A stretch of 35,692 bases of DNA from NCBI GenBank assembly GCA_949096025.1, contig CARXKP010000002.1, positions 26,190 to 61,881 on the forward strand, in the 5' to 3' direction. This DNA is from an uncultured Eubacteriales bacterium (GTDB lineage Bacteria; Bacillota; Clostridia; Christensenellales; UBA1242). The position numbers were made by a program, and so were the translations under genes. Positions 14,919 through 29,900 of the stretch are shown piece by piece (position 1 is the first letter of the stretch; the number at the start of each line of letters is the position of its first letter). The notes under the pieces were generated by a model. It saw nothing but the letters and a program-made list of their open reading frames with translations. It was not told where the DNA came from and made no database searches.

Positions 14919-17900
14919 TTAAATCAAACCAAGCCTGCAAGCATAATTCCACTCGTTATGTTTTTCATTATCAATAATTCCTTGCCACCATTCTGATAGG
15001 TTTTCAGAAATTTCGCTAAGTTGTACACCATCCCACATTTTCCATTCTTTATTTGAATCTGCTGGATTTGGTTCTGAATAATAACGGAAAGTATATTTAA
15101 AGTTATCATAATCATCTTCTTCATCCGGATTACTACTATCGCCTCGACAAATAGTTCTATAAAGCATACCCTGACTATCTATACCTTGACCTAATCGAAC
15201 ACCATAAGTAATACCTTGTGGGGCATCAAGATTGAATACACCATCATCTTTACAGAAGATATCTTCGGCATTACCTTTAGACATAAGCACACCTCTGCCA
15301 CCTAATCCACCAAGGTCTCTAACAGGACCATTCATATGAATTGAAGCTTCACCACTTGATTTTCTTGATTCTATACTTTTTTTACTATATCTAAAAGCCA
15401 TCTGTGTGGATCCCCAAGTATGCGAATCTGTTTGTGCCGCTGGAATTAGAGACATTATCGTTCTAAATGATGCCCTTCCTGTAGAACCGCTTTGTGAACG
15501 ATAATCATTATTTTCTTCGCCCACACCTTTTATGCTGGTTCTATAGAAAGTTGTTTGCTTATACATTCCTTTATCACCATCAAATTGAACTCTGTTCACA
15601 ACGATTCCTTTCGAACTAAATCCTTCACTATTTCCATTTTTACCGCCTTTGCCATTATTATGATTAACCGTTTCTCCAACTTCTAATGTGTTTACGAGTT
15701 GTCCATTTGCATAACCAGCACCGCCAGATGTGTTGATATATTCACTTCCACCATTTTCTGCGTTTCCACCAGCACCACCTGAGCCTCCAACACCATTAAT
15801 CAAAATTCCTTTGTTGGTCATATTAAGTGTTTCTGTTCCATTCTCAACCCCAACATCACTTTTGTTTGCTATAATCGAACCACCATTTGAGCCATTTTCT
15901 CCTTTGGCATCATTGTATTGTTCAACATTATAAGAACCTGAAGCACCGTGATTACCCATATCTCCATAATCAGCAATCAAGACACCATAATTTTCAGCAC
16001 TAGAATTTACAATAATATCATTAAATAGATAAATATTCTTATTTTCAGAATCTTCATCTGCCGTAATAGAATGATGAGTTTTTGTAATTCCTACATAAGT
16101 TTTGAAATCTATCAAATTCATATTACTGTTAATTAATGTTGCTTTATTAGATAAAGAATCCGGATTCTCTTCTTTGTCCCAATTTATAATTGAACCATAG
16201 AATGTAACTTTTTTAAGAATGTTTCCAGCATAATTATTTGCAGGCTTTTCAACACTATTATCTATCGCTATTTTCTCTTGAGTAAAGAATGAGTTTTTGT
16301 TTGACATTTCAGCTAAATATTTCACATCTCTTATCCAAGTTGTATTGCTAGCTGTTGGGCTATAAGCAGTTGTATAGAATGAACTTCCAAAATAAGAAAT
16401 ATAATGTCCATTACCTATAATATTAACTCCTGCACTCTTAGCAAATTGTTGACGACTACTATCAAAAGATATGTTTCTTGTCAAAACAATATGTTGAGGT
16501 TCTGCATTATCTTGTGAAATATTATTCAGATCTTCCTTCCAAGATGTATTAATATTTGTTTTAATATCAATATTGTTTACATCTTTCTTTTTCAAATAAA
16601 TAGTAAATGAATTTCCATTACGATAATAGTTTACTTTTTCGCCTTGTTTAATCCAGTTATAAACAGAATCAAAGTCACCATAAGGCCTACGTTCATCCGT
16701 AATAATAAGTTCGTGGTTTTGTGAATCAATAGGGAAACCTTCTGTAGTTGTTATATATTTAGATGTACTAAATGATGTATATGTTACATCCTTAACCTTA
16801 ACAAGTGACGCTAAATCGTAATTTTCACCAGAAGCTAACCAACTTATATTAGAAGAACTAGTTACAACTTTTTTAGAAGTTTTTACATATAAATAGCTCT
16901 TTTCACGTCCCTGAACCTGATAAGTACCTTTGCCTAAAAAGTTTTCTTCTCCTATGATAGCAATATAATTATCTCTAAACTTATTAATATCTATAATATG
17001 ATGAGATTCAATTTTTAGACTTTCCCATATACTGGTATCTTTTAATACCTCATTTATATTTAAATTCTGCCAAGAATTTTCTGTTAAAGTAAAGTTAGGA
17101 ATAGGGACTTTTTCTCCTTTTTCAACATCTATTATAGTAGTTTCTGGAGGAGTTATGTTTGTAGATGTATTTTCGTCTGTATTATCAACATCAGGAATAT
17201 CCATATTTACTGCTCTAAAATACTGTTTTTTGGATGTTGTGGAACTTGATTTTATAGTTCCGTCATCATTTAAATCAGGCATTATATCTTCAATATAATT
17301 AAGAATAGGGAAATCATACATCAAGCCATCGTGAATTATACACATAAAGTAAGTAATTGATTGGGCATCATAAGGAACGACATTACCATCTTTCATTATA
17401 TTCCCCGTATCATTATCAAATGAATATCCGTTATATCCGTTATATCCACCGTTCTTGTATGTAGCCCAAGTCATTAGAGCTTTAGAATAATTTCTCTTAA
17501 CGACGCTCTTTAACAAGAATGTATTGCCGTTTGTAGCAGTTCCTATAATATCACTATCTTTTATTAATTTATAAACAGTATTCACTTTGGTAATGTTATC
17601 TTTATATGAAGCATCAACATAATATACTCCATTGCTTACTCCATATCCTGGGTTTTCCAATTTAAAGCCTACAAGCATTTCATCTGCTTCGCCTTCTTCT
17701 TTAACAAAAGTTGCATATAAACTAGCATCAAATTTAAATTGACCTACAAAACAACCTTTTGCTCCAAGCCCAACATTATCTCTTGCAAAATCTGCTTCTA
17801 TGCCACTTTCTGATTTAACTTCCGCACCTGAAGAATCTTTGCCTTTAAGTAAGAAATGATATCGTGTAATTGAAACTTCACTTCTAGCAACTTTAAGGTC

Positions 17901-20900
17901 AGTAACATTGGAGATAGTTGTTTCTTTTACTGTCCCTAAACTCTTAGAGCCTCTAAATATATTTACTCCGCCAAAACTAATATTACCATTTGGTTTGTTT
18001 ACTAATGTGACTAACAACTTATTTCCGTTGTCGTCTGTTCTGACATCAAAATCAGTTATCCTAATATTTGAAGTATTTTCTTTCGTCAACTTTTTTCCAC
18101 CAACAACCCATTCTTTAGAAAAATCACCTTCTAATGTAAGTGTCGCTCCATCTATTGTAAATCTTGTTGTCACTTTGTCTACTCGTGATATTGTTTGAGT
18201 ATCATTTACTGTATCTCTAATATAAGTTAAACTTTCAAAATATTCTTTTATATTATTTGTATTAATAGTACCAGCTCCAGAATACTTCTTTAAAGTTATG
18301 CTATTATTAGTCGTTTTTATTACCTTAGCCTCATAATAAATTCCTGGAGAAAATTTTATTCTATATGTTTCCTGGGTTTTCCATAGTTTCTCTGCAAAAC
18401 TATAACTAATAACTCCAGTTGTATCATTACTGTTTACTAAACCTATAACATTCTTAGTTTGATTTTTAAATGTAACAGTATATTCGCCAGATTGTTCAGT
18501 TACTGACTGTACGAGATTACTACCGCTAATAGATTCACCATAGTTTAAGGTTATAGAATTATTGACAGAACCACCTAATGTAGTAGAAACACTTCCATTG
18601 GTATTTGAAGTTACACTTCTATAAAATTCAATACCAGAATAAACCCTATTATAGTATATTTTAGATGCAAATGAATTGATTACTTTTTGTACATCAGTTG
18701 CAAAAATTTCTGCCTTTTGTTTTTCATCTAAACCAACATAATTAAATACTCCATCAAATTTATTTATATTTCCCACTTCTCCATCAGGAGTAATAAGAGT
18801 AGCATTTGGAATATAAATAAATTTATTGTTTCTATCCTCGTTAACTGGTTTATTATTTTCATTAATAACAGCTAAGTACATAAACTTACTATTATCTTTA
18901 AGTTTTGATTTTTCTTCTTCAGAATCTTTTATTCTTTCTTTAGATATACGTATAACATTATCATATATATTGCCCCCAGCATCCTTTATCTTATAATTTT
19001 CTAAAGGAAGTGGATCTATTGTGTTATTCTTAAAGGCAAATGAATAATCATTGAAATAATAGTATTTAAGATTTTCAACATCAAATGTAACTTTTTGTGA
19101 GTAATTTAAAGTAAATTTCAACTTTATAGGATTTTCTTCAGTTCCTTCAATTTTACTTTGACTCAGCAAAACATAATTCACTTCCATCTTAACAACTTTT
19201 TTATCAAATTCTTCTTGGTCTTCTCCATCTGGAACTGTAATATATGATTGTGTACCTTTATAATATCCATTTGTTCTAGGAACAATAGAAGTTATTGTTG
19301 AAGAAATATTAGTAGTATTGTTTTCAATATCCAAATTATAATACGAAACATTTGCTAAGTATGGCATTCCTGCAACAATTTTGCCATTTTCGTCTTTTTT
19401 ATCTATAGTATCAATTACTATTTGTCCAGGCACGACATTTATTCCAGAGTTAAATACATCATTATTATTATTTTGGTCTACCAAAATATAAAATTTATCA
19501 GCAATTTGTATTTGAGATAGAGTTTCATTGTTAGGTTTTTCGTGACTTCTTACTGAATTTTTAATAGCATCCATTTTACCCTGTAAATCAGTTTGAGCAG
19601 TATTATTATAAGATGTATTAGTCATTTTGCTAGCATCATCTTTAATTATTAAATCTAGATAAGGATCATTTTTTACCTGACCATAATACAAATCACTTAT
19701 TTCTATTGTTGCAGGATCAGTATCTTCTTCTCCGTATGTAGCAGAATTCCAGAATGGAATCACGAAGAATACTCCGTATATCAATCCATCTATTGCCTGA
19801 TCCCAAGAATATTTAATACTTACTAATCTTCTAATTTTAACAGAAAAGTCTACAGGTATTCCTAAATCATTTCTTGATTTTACAACAACTTCTGCATTAC
19901 CAGATTTGTGTAAATTTTTAACTGAGTCTTCTGCACAACTTAGTAATGTTGTAGTATAATTAGTATTAAAAGTTTTCGACCAGTTCGCCAAACCAGTAGG
20001 TTCAAATCTTAAAAGTGATGCTTTAAATGTATATTTTTCTGTAGTATTTAATCCATTTGTTTCAATTATATCAGCCCAATACCAAGTTGAAATTGTCTGT
20101 TCCCCTTCTAAAGCAGTACCATTTGAATAAATAGTTCTACTTTCTTTATCATAAGTTGTATATACATTTACAAATTCCGTATGTGGATTTAACCATTTAG
20201 TTGTATAAGCATATCCTATTCCATAAGCAAATACATTTCTGACTGAATTTTTTATTTGTTTAAGAACTAATATAGGTTCACCATTTTCAGTTGACCATTC
20301 CCAAACAGTACTTGGATTTCGGCCTAATGCTTCAACATTTCCCTCGTTATAACAGTTGTTTATATTTGCATCAAGAGTTCCTAAACCGTCTGCCCCAACT
20401 ATGTTAAAATCACCCAGAGCAAATCCCATTATACCGCCAGCAAAAGAGCCTTTAGTATAAGTAACTTTTACTTTGCTTATACCTCCAATACTAATTTCTG
20501 AAGATTTTTGTTGATTAAATATATTTTTATCATAAGTTCCTATATTATTTTTATTTCCAGACTTAATTATGCCTGAATTATAACTGTTAGATATTTCACC
20601 TTCACCAAGATAACCAACAATACCGCCAGTGAAGAATAAACCTTGAGTAGTACATACACTAGATTCCGTTGCATAATTGTTGAGTACAGAAGCTGCATTA
20701 TAACTATACTCTATTTTACAACTTTGATCTTGCATAATACCAACTAACCCACCAACAGCTGTTGATACATCATTCTTATTTTTCTTTGTAGATGGATCAA
20801 TAGGTGTAGATGTATTGATAGGACCATAATTAGAACTAAAGCGAATTACAGAATTTCCAGACATTACTCCGGCAAATCCACCAACAGCAACATTTTTACC

Positions 20901-23900
20901 ATTATTTAAAGCTGATATATTTATTAAACTTGTTGAAGTATTGATTTCAGAATCTATTAATTCTTTTACAAAGCCTCCTACAGTTTCAGCCTCTTGTCTT
21001 GCTGTCATATCGCCAGTAATAGTAACATTTGAAATTAATGTAGTAATTGCTTTGTTAGCGAGAATAGCATTTTGTTTAATAACTGTAGCACTATAATTAA
21101 TATTAAGATTCATTACAATAGCAACTTCTTCGTTACTACCTAACTGTGCAAATAAATTGGCAGACAAATTATCAATCTTAAAATTATTTCCATCAAATAC
21201 TATAGTAGAACAATCGGTATATTCTTCATCTCCTTCAGCTTTTTCATACACTCCACTATAAGCGGATGAGTCATAATCTGACATATCTCCTATTTGCTTT
21301 AAATCCAAATCATATTTTAACAAATAATTTACTGCACTTATACCTCTTGATTCGGTAGATGCTGTTGTTTTTACATTCATCTTTGAGAATAATGCTGGAT
21401 TTGTTATCATAAAGAAATAACTTCCAGCTGTCTTATTATATTTATCATTATTTGCTGGTCTTTCTCCATTTAATAGACGAGTATATGAATTTTCTATAAT
21501 ATAATTATCATATTCACTGGATACATTAGAATCTTTATCCTTTTCTTCAAGACGTTGAAGTTTTGTTTTATATGAATCGAATCTTGCATAAGATGAAGGT
21601 TTTAAATAATCATATTTTAATGTTGGATAACCATAATTAAAATCATAATCACATTCCCACTTCTTACCTGTTTTTGTAGTAAATTGACCATTATTTGGAT
21701 TATAAGTTGTAATTTTTGTTTCTGAATTTGTTGTAGGGTTCATAAATGAAGAATGTGTTTTTGCATTTCCACTAAATGAATTAACAGCTTTATAATTTAA
21801 CGCATCAATATCATAATAACAGTTTGCAAATGTAGTAGAATTTGCAATTCCTCCTACTCCAAATACTCCAATTTGTGCTTGAGATACACTATTATTCTCA
21901 TTTGTATAATCATTTAAATCTAGTTTAGGAATCGCATAACAGTTATTTACTGTACCCCCAACAATGCCATTAGAGAAAGCATATACATTTGTAGCAATAT
22001 AAGTTTTAATACTTCCAGAAGAATAAGTATTTTCAATTATTCTTGTATCAATATCTGTGTCTGAATCATCTTCATTTTTAAAGTTCTCTGCATCAAGTTT
22101 TGTAATACCAAACACACCTTTTCCATCTGCAACATTTTCATTCGCACGATAAATTATATCTAAATCTGTTGAGCAATCAAAAATTCTTCCTGACTGTAAT
22201 ACACCAACTAAACCCGATACAATGTTACCATCCGCTACTGAATTTACATAATCTAAAGTTCCCTTAACATTAACTGCATATAGGATACTATTACCTGTCA
22301 TTTTACTAATAAGTGGAGCAACGTAATCTTTTATTCCACCACTACTCGTATGTTCAACATCTAAATCAATTGCAAAACCAGATACAAATGAATGCCCTGT
22401 AATTTCTTTTATCATAGCATTGATTCCAGTTTTTAAAACCAATTTTTCGTTCTTAAATGTGTTACCATTTCCACCAATAATTGCTATGTTATTTAATACA
22501 TTATGATTTTCAGGATTCTCAGCTATAAATTCAACAACATCAAATCCCTGAGACATATAATAATATTTCATTCCGTGGAATGTTGAATCATTACTATTTA
22601 ATTTTGCACTTACATAACCTTTTGAAGTTTCTTCACTTCCATCATTTTTGTCAATTATAAAAGTACTTGGACTTAATTTTTTACCAGAATTTAAAATTCC
22701 GTCTATACCATTGGCTACTCCTTGAATTACTGAGAGAATAGAACTTCTGTTGTTTTTAGTAGATGAACTAACTCTTCCTGAATTATAACCTTTATAATCC
22801 TCTAAAGTTTGGCTAAGAGGGAGATCCGTACCATTTTCATCATTAGCAAGTACTATTGCGTGATTATAATAATTTTTAGTAATATTAATCCCAGTACTTT
22901 CTCCATTACCATCCTGAGGTACTTTTCCGGCTCCATATAAAGCTTGAACTGTACCAGTCGTTGTACTATATTTTGCATTATGAGAAGTCATAATTGAATA
23001 ATTACCATTAATATAATGAGCAACAGTATTTGTTTCTCCAATCAAGCCACCGAAATTATATTTATTTAAATTATTAAATGATGTTAAATGAGAATACTCT
23101 ACAAAAACATCTCCAAAGTTATAATTATTTTTTAAAGTTATCGCCCCTGAAATATTATTGTCTTTTCCATAAGTAGAGTTTCCCCCAACTAAACCTATTG
23201 TACCTCCAGTGGTAATACTTCCTGTATTACTATTTTCTCCAAAAACTTTTACAACACCACCAAATACAGTCCTTTCTACAGTCAAAGAGCCTTTACTAAC
23301 AGTTCCTGTAGTTGCAGTATTATCATCTACTTCTATATACCCAATCATTCCACCAAAGATAAGATTTCTTGTATTAGAGTAAATTGCTCCAAGATAACGC
23401 AAATAACTAGTTTCAGCTTTTGATGTTATTTTACTATCTTTTATTATTTCTCCTGCATATCCAACCATTCCGCCAAGAAATGCTTCGTTGTTTCCTGCAT
23501 TAATTACTGAATACTCAGTATATGAATCAAGATTATTTTCAATAATTAATTCATTGCCAGTAAAATTACCTAACACTGAACCCATTGTTACTTTTGCAGC
23601 ACCATTCGCATCAACTCTAAATGAATTAACAGCATTTTGAATTATTTCAGAAGTACCTTTAATGGTAATATCTTTAGGAGCTTCATTAATACTTTGAATA
23701 TTAGTTACCGAAAGACTTCCTTGTTGACAACCTATAATACCGCCGATGTTTGCACTTTCAGATACATTAACATTATAGAATTTATCACCTTGTAACTCAT
23801 AATAATTACCATCTAAATCTTCCTTCTGTGTCTTAATTTTAGTAGTAGCATTAGAATTAATGTATCCGATAACACCAAATTCTACAGTTGTAAAATTGTC

Positions 23901-26900
23901 AACTTTTAAATTGTGAGAAGATAAGCCTACTATTCCTCCAGCATTTAAACTAGATATAGTACATTTAGCACTTTCACTATTTTTAACCAATAATCCAGCA
24001 TCAATATCCGAACCCATTCCTTCAATTTGGCCTTCTCCATTAACAAAATTGCCTACATATCCACCAACATTTAAATTTTCAACATTAATATCGACAATAA
24101 AATGAACAGCAGTCTTTATTTTTTTAGTAATTGCAATTGAATTTATACCTGTATAGCTAACTTCACCTTCATTCCCGCCAATAAGCCCAATATATCCACC
24201 GATATTGACATTTTCTGGTTTAACATTTGCTTCCATAAATGAAATATTATTGTATGCATCGTTAGCGTTATCTGGTTTAGATAAATTATCTACAGCTACT
24301 ATAAATTTTGAACTCTCTCCATCTTTAGTTTTTCTTGCTATTCCAAAATAACTACCAATATTATAATTATCACATAGAATAGTTGGATCGATAGATATCA
24401 AGTTTCCTAATGCACTTATATTTACATCTGTTATTTCCATAGCTGAAACTGGACTATTTTGTTCTGCTATACCAGCAACCAACCCAACATTAAGAGTTTT
24501 ACCAATTCCTGAGGCTTCGGCTGTTTTTCTAACATTTAAAAGAGTTTGTGCAGTTTCTGTATTACCAAGAATGTTAATCTTAGTCACATTTGAATGAATA
24601 AGTCTTGGAGCTACTAAACCTAAATCAAAACTACTGCTAGAATTTTTTATTGTATATTGTATTGGACTTCTTATATCCATCGTTAAGCCTTCGATTGAGA
24701 TTCCTTCAGCCTTTCCTGATATAAACAAGCCTGCTCCGTTTTCATTTCCCATTTCAATATATTCTTGAGATTGTGAAGCTTTTGTATAAATAACTTCTAT
24801 ATCAGTAGCACTAAACCCAGGTTGAGTATTTTTTATAAATGCCCTATCTGTTATTATTTTAACTTTAGTAGCACTTTCAAGTGGATAAATTCCACCTCTC
24901 AATCTACCACCAAAACCATCTAAATATTTACTTCCGCCTTTATCATAGTATTGAGTTATTAAATTAACATCAACATACTTTTCACTACCTGGAGATTCCA
25001 GTCCTCTAACATAAATTGTTTCGAAGCCTTTACAAGATAAAGCTGCTTCTATACTTTCTTGAAAAGCATCAAGATATATAATATTGCTTATTCTCTTATA
25101 TTTTATTGAAATAAATAATTTACCGGTCTTATGTTCCCAGTTAGCAGTATTCCATACACCAGAGCCTAAAAACCCAATATTAGTATATTGACTTCCTGCA
25201 GTAGAATTTGTAAATGATAATGGCGATTCAATAGCATATACAAAACCACCATCGAACAATGGATTCCTAGAATCATCAACTACTCCGTCAATTTTTCCGA
25301 ATAAATTCATTGTTACTAGTTTATCTTCTGCATTCTTATAATATCCTGCATAATAACTTACTGTAGAAATATAATTAGTTCCCTCTAATTTCCTCACAAA
25401 ATTAATATATTGTGAATAATGACTATTATTTGAAGATGTGTCAATACTTACTTTTCCCGATTCAGTATCAACTTTTATCAAGCCCACTGTTTCATCAATT
25501 ATAATAGGTTGATTTATCCCGCTTTTTGAAAAATGTCCAACTAAAGTATTAAATTTATAAACTTCTGAGAAATTAGTTTGTACAATTTCTTCTTGATATT
25601 GCTCTGTCTTATAATCATATGCTGCAAAATAGTTATAGGCATTGACAGAGTTAAACGCAACGCGAGCATTTTCTCCTATTAACAAACCGATAATTCCACC
25701 AGCATAACCATTTCCATCTAAATTTGCTCTTACATCTCCAGTAGCAAAAACTTCATTTAAATAATAACTCGTAAAGATTGAATCTGTGTCACTAGATTCA
25801 AGTTCTTTTTGATAAGAATTAGTTCTTCTTAAATCAAGTACTCCAACAATTCCACCAGCATAGGTTGCTGATGGTGAGGTTACATTAAGTTTTGAATATG
25901 ACACCTCCATATTTCCACTGAATGCAGCACCAACAATTCCACCTATATATTGTTGTGTATTGTTTGTATTCTTATCATAGAATATATCTAAATTTCCACG
26001 TTCTGTATCGTTATTCCCATTATAGAAATCCGCCATTCCATTTTCAATAGTCTCTTGTGTAGTTTCATCATAAACACTAAACACTCTTGAAATTGAACCA
26101 AATGATTGACCAATAACACCGCCAGCAAAATATTTTGTTGAAAGAATTCTTGATTGAGATCCACCATCGATTGTAACGCCTACATCTCGAACATTTGTTT
26201 GATAACCTGTAAGACCAAATGCACCACCAGCTACCTGTCCCTCAACTCTTACAGTACCGCTAACTCTAACATTATTAATATTAAAGTTTTCTGATTGGAG
26301 AATATCAAATAAAGAGTCATTAGCAGAGAATAAGTCAGCAAATCCGATTACTCCACCTGCGTAAGAATAATTATTAAGTTTCTCAATAAATGGTGACTCA
26401 ACAGAAGTATTAAGATTGAGGCTATTTATTACTTCGATTCTTAAATTTTGAAGTGAGCCTGGTTCCTTCTTTGTTTCATCAGAAATAAAGTAATGATTAA
26501 TATTATCTGAATCATCTATAAGGTTTGCTTTTGCTGTAACATTAGGATTTGTAACATTAATGCATTTTATGATGTTGTTTCCGAATACAAAGCCTGTCAA
26601 ACCACCAACAAAGTTTAACCCTGTAACAGAAGCATTTTCTGCAAACTGAACATCAATATTAATTACGACTGCATCCTTAATAAAACCAGCAAGTGCACCA
26701 GCCATAACTACAACTGAGCCCTCAATTTGAGTAACTTCAATATTAAGATTTTCAATTATAGGATTACTAAGTTTTCCTCTTTTCTCTATAGATTTAAATA
26801 ATCCAAGAGAAACAGCAGGATTAACTGAAGAAATGGACAATCCTGAGATTGTAAAACCATTACCATAGAATCTTCCTGAGAAAGCTTTTGAAGCTGTAGG

Positions 26901-29900
26901 AAGAATAACAACATTATCACCGCTTGCAACATCTTGTAAGTTAATGTCATTTACAAGCCTATAAGTACCCCAAACAGCAGTGCTGTTGAAATAAGATCTA
27001 ATATAACTTGAAGCAGAAGTTCCTGTAACTTCAACAAAATCTTGAGCATCAACAATGATAATAGGGTTATCATAGCCACCTAAAGTGGTATCTATTTCTC
27101 TATTTTCATCCGTAAAAGTAAGAATTGCATAAGGAAGAACATATTTTCCTTTATCATCTTCTGCAGCAGAGCCCTCAAAAGAGTCATCTTTAATATAGTA
27201 AACATAACGATGAGAAACTGAAATAATATTTGCACTTACAAGAGTAATACCCTTATCTTCTTCAATTTTCCAAACACCATCGTTGTCACTATTAGCAATA
27301 GCAAATCCATAGAATGAACTTGCTTCATCTGGCATTGGAACAAGCATTGCACCTGTAGCATTTTGTGTTTCCGTACTGCCATCAGTAGACTCTTCAGAGC
27401 CTTCATAAAGTTTATTAAAGAAATAACAATTTATATAAGTACCATTTGCAAGTAATTCACCCTTATTATTAACACCAGAGAAGTTCATCTGAGTGCTTGT
27501 AGAGTTTTTAATTTGCGATGCTGAATAACCATTTTCAATAGTTCCAGAATTTTGATAAACAAAACCAGAAGCAAGATAAACTTTCTTAGCCACTTCAGCG
27601 CTAGCTATAAGAATATTTGAATAACTATCTTTAATAGTTCCTTCATTATTATATACAAATCCAGAAATATATCCTTTTTCTGAACTTATTGAACTGCCTT
27701 CATTTGCAAAGGCACTATAACTAGAATCATTAGATGGTTCTGTTGGAACACCCTCAACATAACTCACATTGATTGTTGATGTGTTATTTCCTACAAAACC
27801 TACTGTATAGAATGCAGTAGAATCAGATTCATTTGTAATATCAATATTTTTAACAAAGCAAGAAGCGATATTTCCGTTATTGTTACTAATTACAAAGCCA
27901 GAAATATTACCTTGACCGATAATACTAAAAGTACCAAGCTGTTGATTGCTTGCATAAGTGTAACCTGTTGGCTCATTATTAGAAGTTCTATCTTCACCGA
28001 TAATAATTACAGAATCGCCACCAACACGAGAATTTGTAATAGAGCCAGTATTATTGATTACAAAACCTGCTATCTGAGATGTCCAATCGGCAGAATCAAC
28101 AAGTTTAATAGGATCACTATTAGCGCCTCTTGTATAAGTTACATTGATACCTTCTGGATTGTTATGTCTTGCCGAAATTGCAGGATAATTAAATTCATTA
28201 GCACCAGCAACTTCACCTTTAGCTGTCGCCGTTGTATAATAAGAAACAACTTCGCAATTTGTAATTACACCCTCGTTTTCTATAGCAAAACCTGCAATAC
28301 TAATATCCTTATGAACAGAGGTATCTATAGTTATTTGACCGCCTCTATATATATTAACACGGATATTTTTAAGAGTTGTATTTTCGCTTACATTAGTAAA
28401 CAATGCTAAATTAACAGCGTTATTTGTATTATTTAAGTCAAATGAATCTATATAGATTGTATGACCATTTCCATCAAAACTTCTAATAAGAGAAGTATTA
28501 AATGGAGTGTAATTTTGAAGCACAATATCAGATGTCAAAATATAATCTTGAAGAGATGTGCTTGTACTTTGCCCTGGGGCTAAGTTTTTAAATTCTTTAG
28601 CATTTTTTACGAGTAATGGAAGATCTGGATCTGAATAAGCTTCCACTGTTACTGTAAAGAAAGTTTCAATTTCTTGAGTAAATCCGCCAGCACTAATATA
28701 TGTCATAAGTACAAGTGTAACAGGAGTAGAAACTCTTGTACCTCTAAGTGATATAGTATTGGCATTATCATCATAAATAGGCTGGAATGGAATATCAACT
28801 TCACAATCCTCAGTCAAAGGATATCTATTATTTCCGCTAACAACATAGAGTCTATCTCTAAGTTTTAAAGGAATAAGTGTATTATCCTCTTTGTTCTCAT
28901 CAAAAACATCATTGCCTATCTTATTATATCTATAGTTTACAAAATAGTTATATTCATCAAGTTCGGCACCTGTAATAGGTTCATATTTAATATTGTTGTC
29001 AGAAGTTATAATATTTACTGGATAGAATTGTGCCGCCAAAAATTTCTCTTTCTTCTCAATTAACTTATTAATTTCGTCAATAGTTTTATCGTCTGTTGCA
29101 TTAGGATAACTCTCTGGAATAAGGTTATAGTTAATTGAAATTGGCTTGGTTACGCCCTGCCAGATAGTAACGCTGTTATCTGCACTATTATCAAATTCAA
29201 TACCATCACCATCAACCTTAAAGTCAACAATTACTGCAGTTGCAACAGCAGTTTTCTTTTCTTTAGAACCATTCAACTCTCTTGAAACTTCTGCTTGAAC
29301 ATAAGCAAAACCATTTTTTACCTTTGCAGTAGGAGAAACATAAAGAGTTGTTGTATAAGTCCTGATACCCTTTTCATAGTCAGGAACTGGTTGACCTTGA
29401 GGAGCAAGTGTAATACCCTCAATATCTTCACCATCAAGTAAAAGGTTGTCTATTGTTTGGTCTATAAGAACATCAATTTTTACCGTTGCTGTAGAACCTT
29501 TTGCAACATAAGCTGTATTTGCTCCGTCTATTGTAACAGTAGGCTCAGTTAAATAAGTTACAGAAAGATAGTAATTTACATAAGAAAGTAATTTTCCACC
29601 TGCTTCATAGAATCTAGCAGTAAATTGAAGAGTACTATCACGGTTTACTGTTGTATTAACCCAAAGTTTATAGTAAAGAGTACCCTTTTCGCCTGCTTCT
29701 GGGTAATATCTTAAAGCAGTACCAATAGTTTCAATATTATTTCCGTTTGAAATTTTTCTTGTAAATTCATTTGCAGAGCCTCCAAACGTTTTTAATACTT
29801 CAATATTAACCGCTTCAGAAACCGTTGCACCTGAATAAGATAAATCAACATAGTCATAATATGCAAATTTTGGATTAACATTTATTTGAAGCACTGAACT

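Noticed and set aside
27912..28409. 165-codon + strand frame opposite the giant gene
   Set aside because: It is the antisense of GLUG cluster 2, has no ribosome binding site or recognisable protein, and the giant frame on the other strand is intact.
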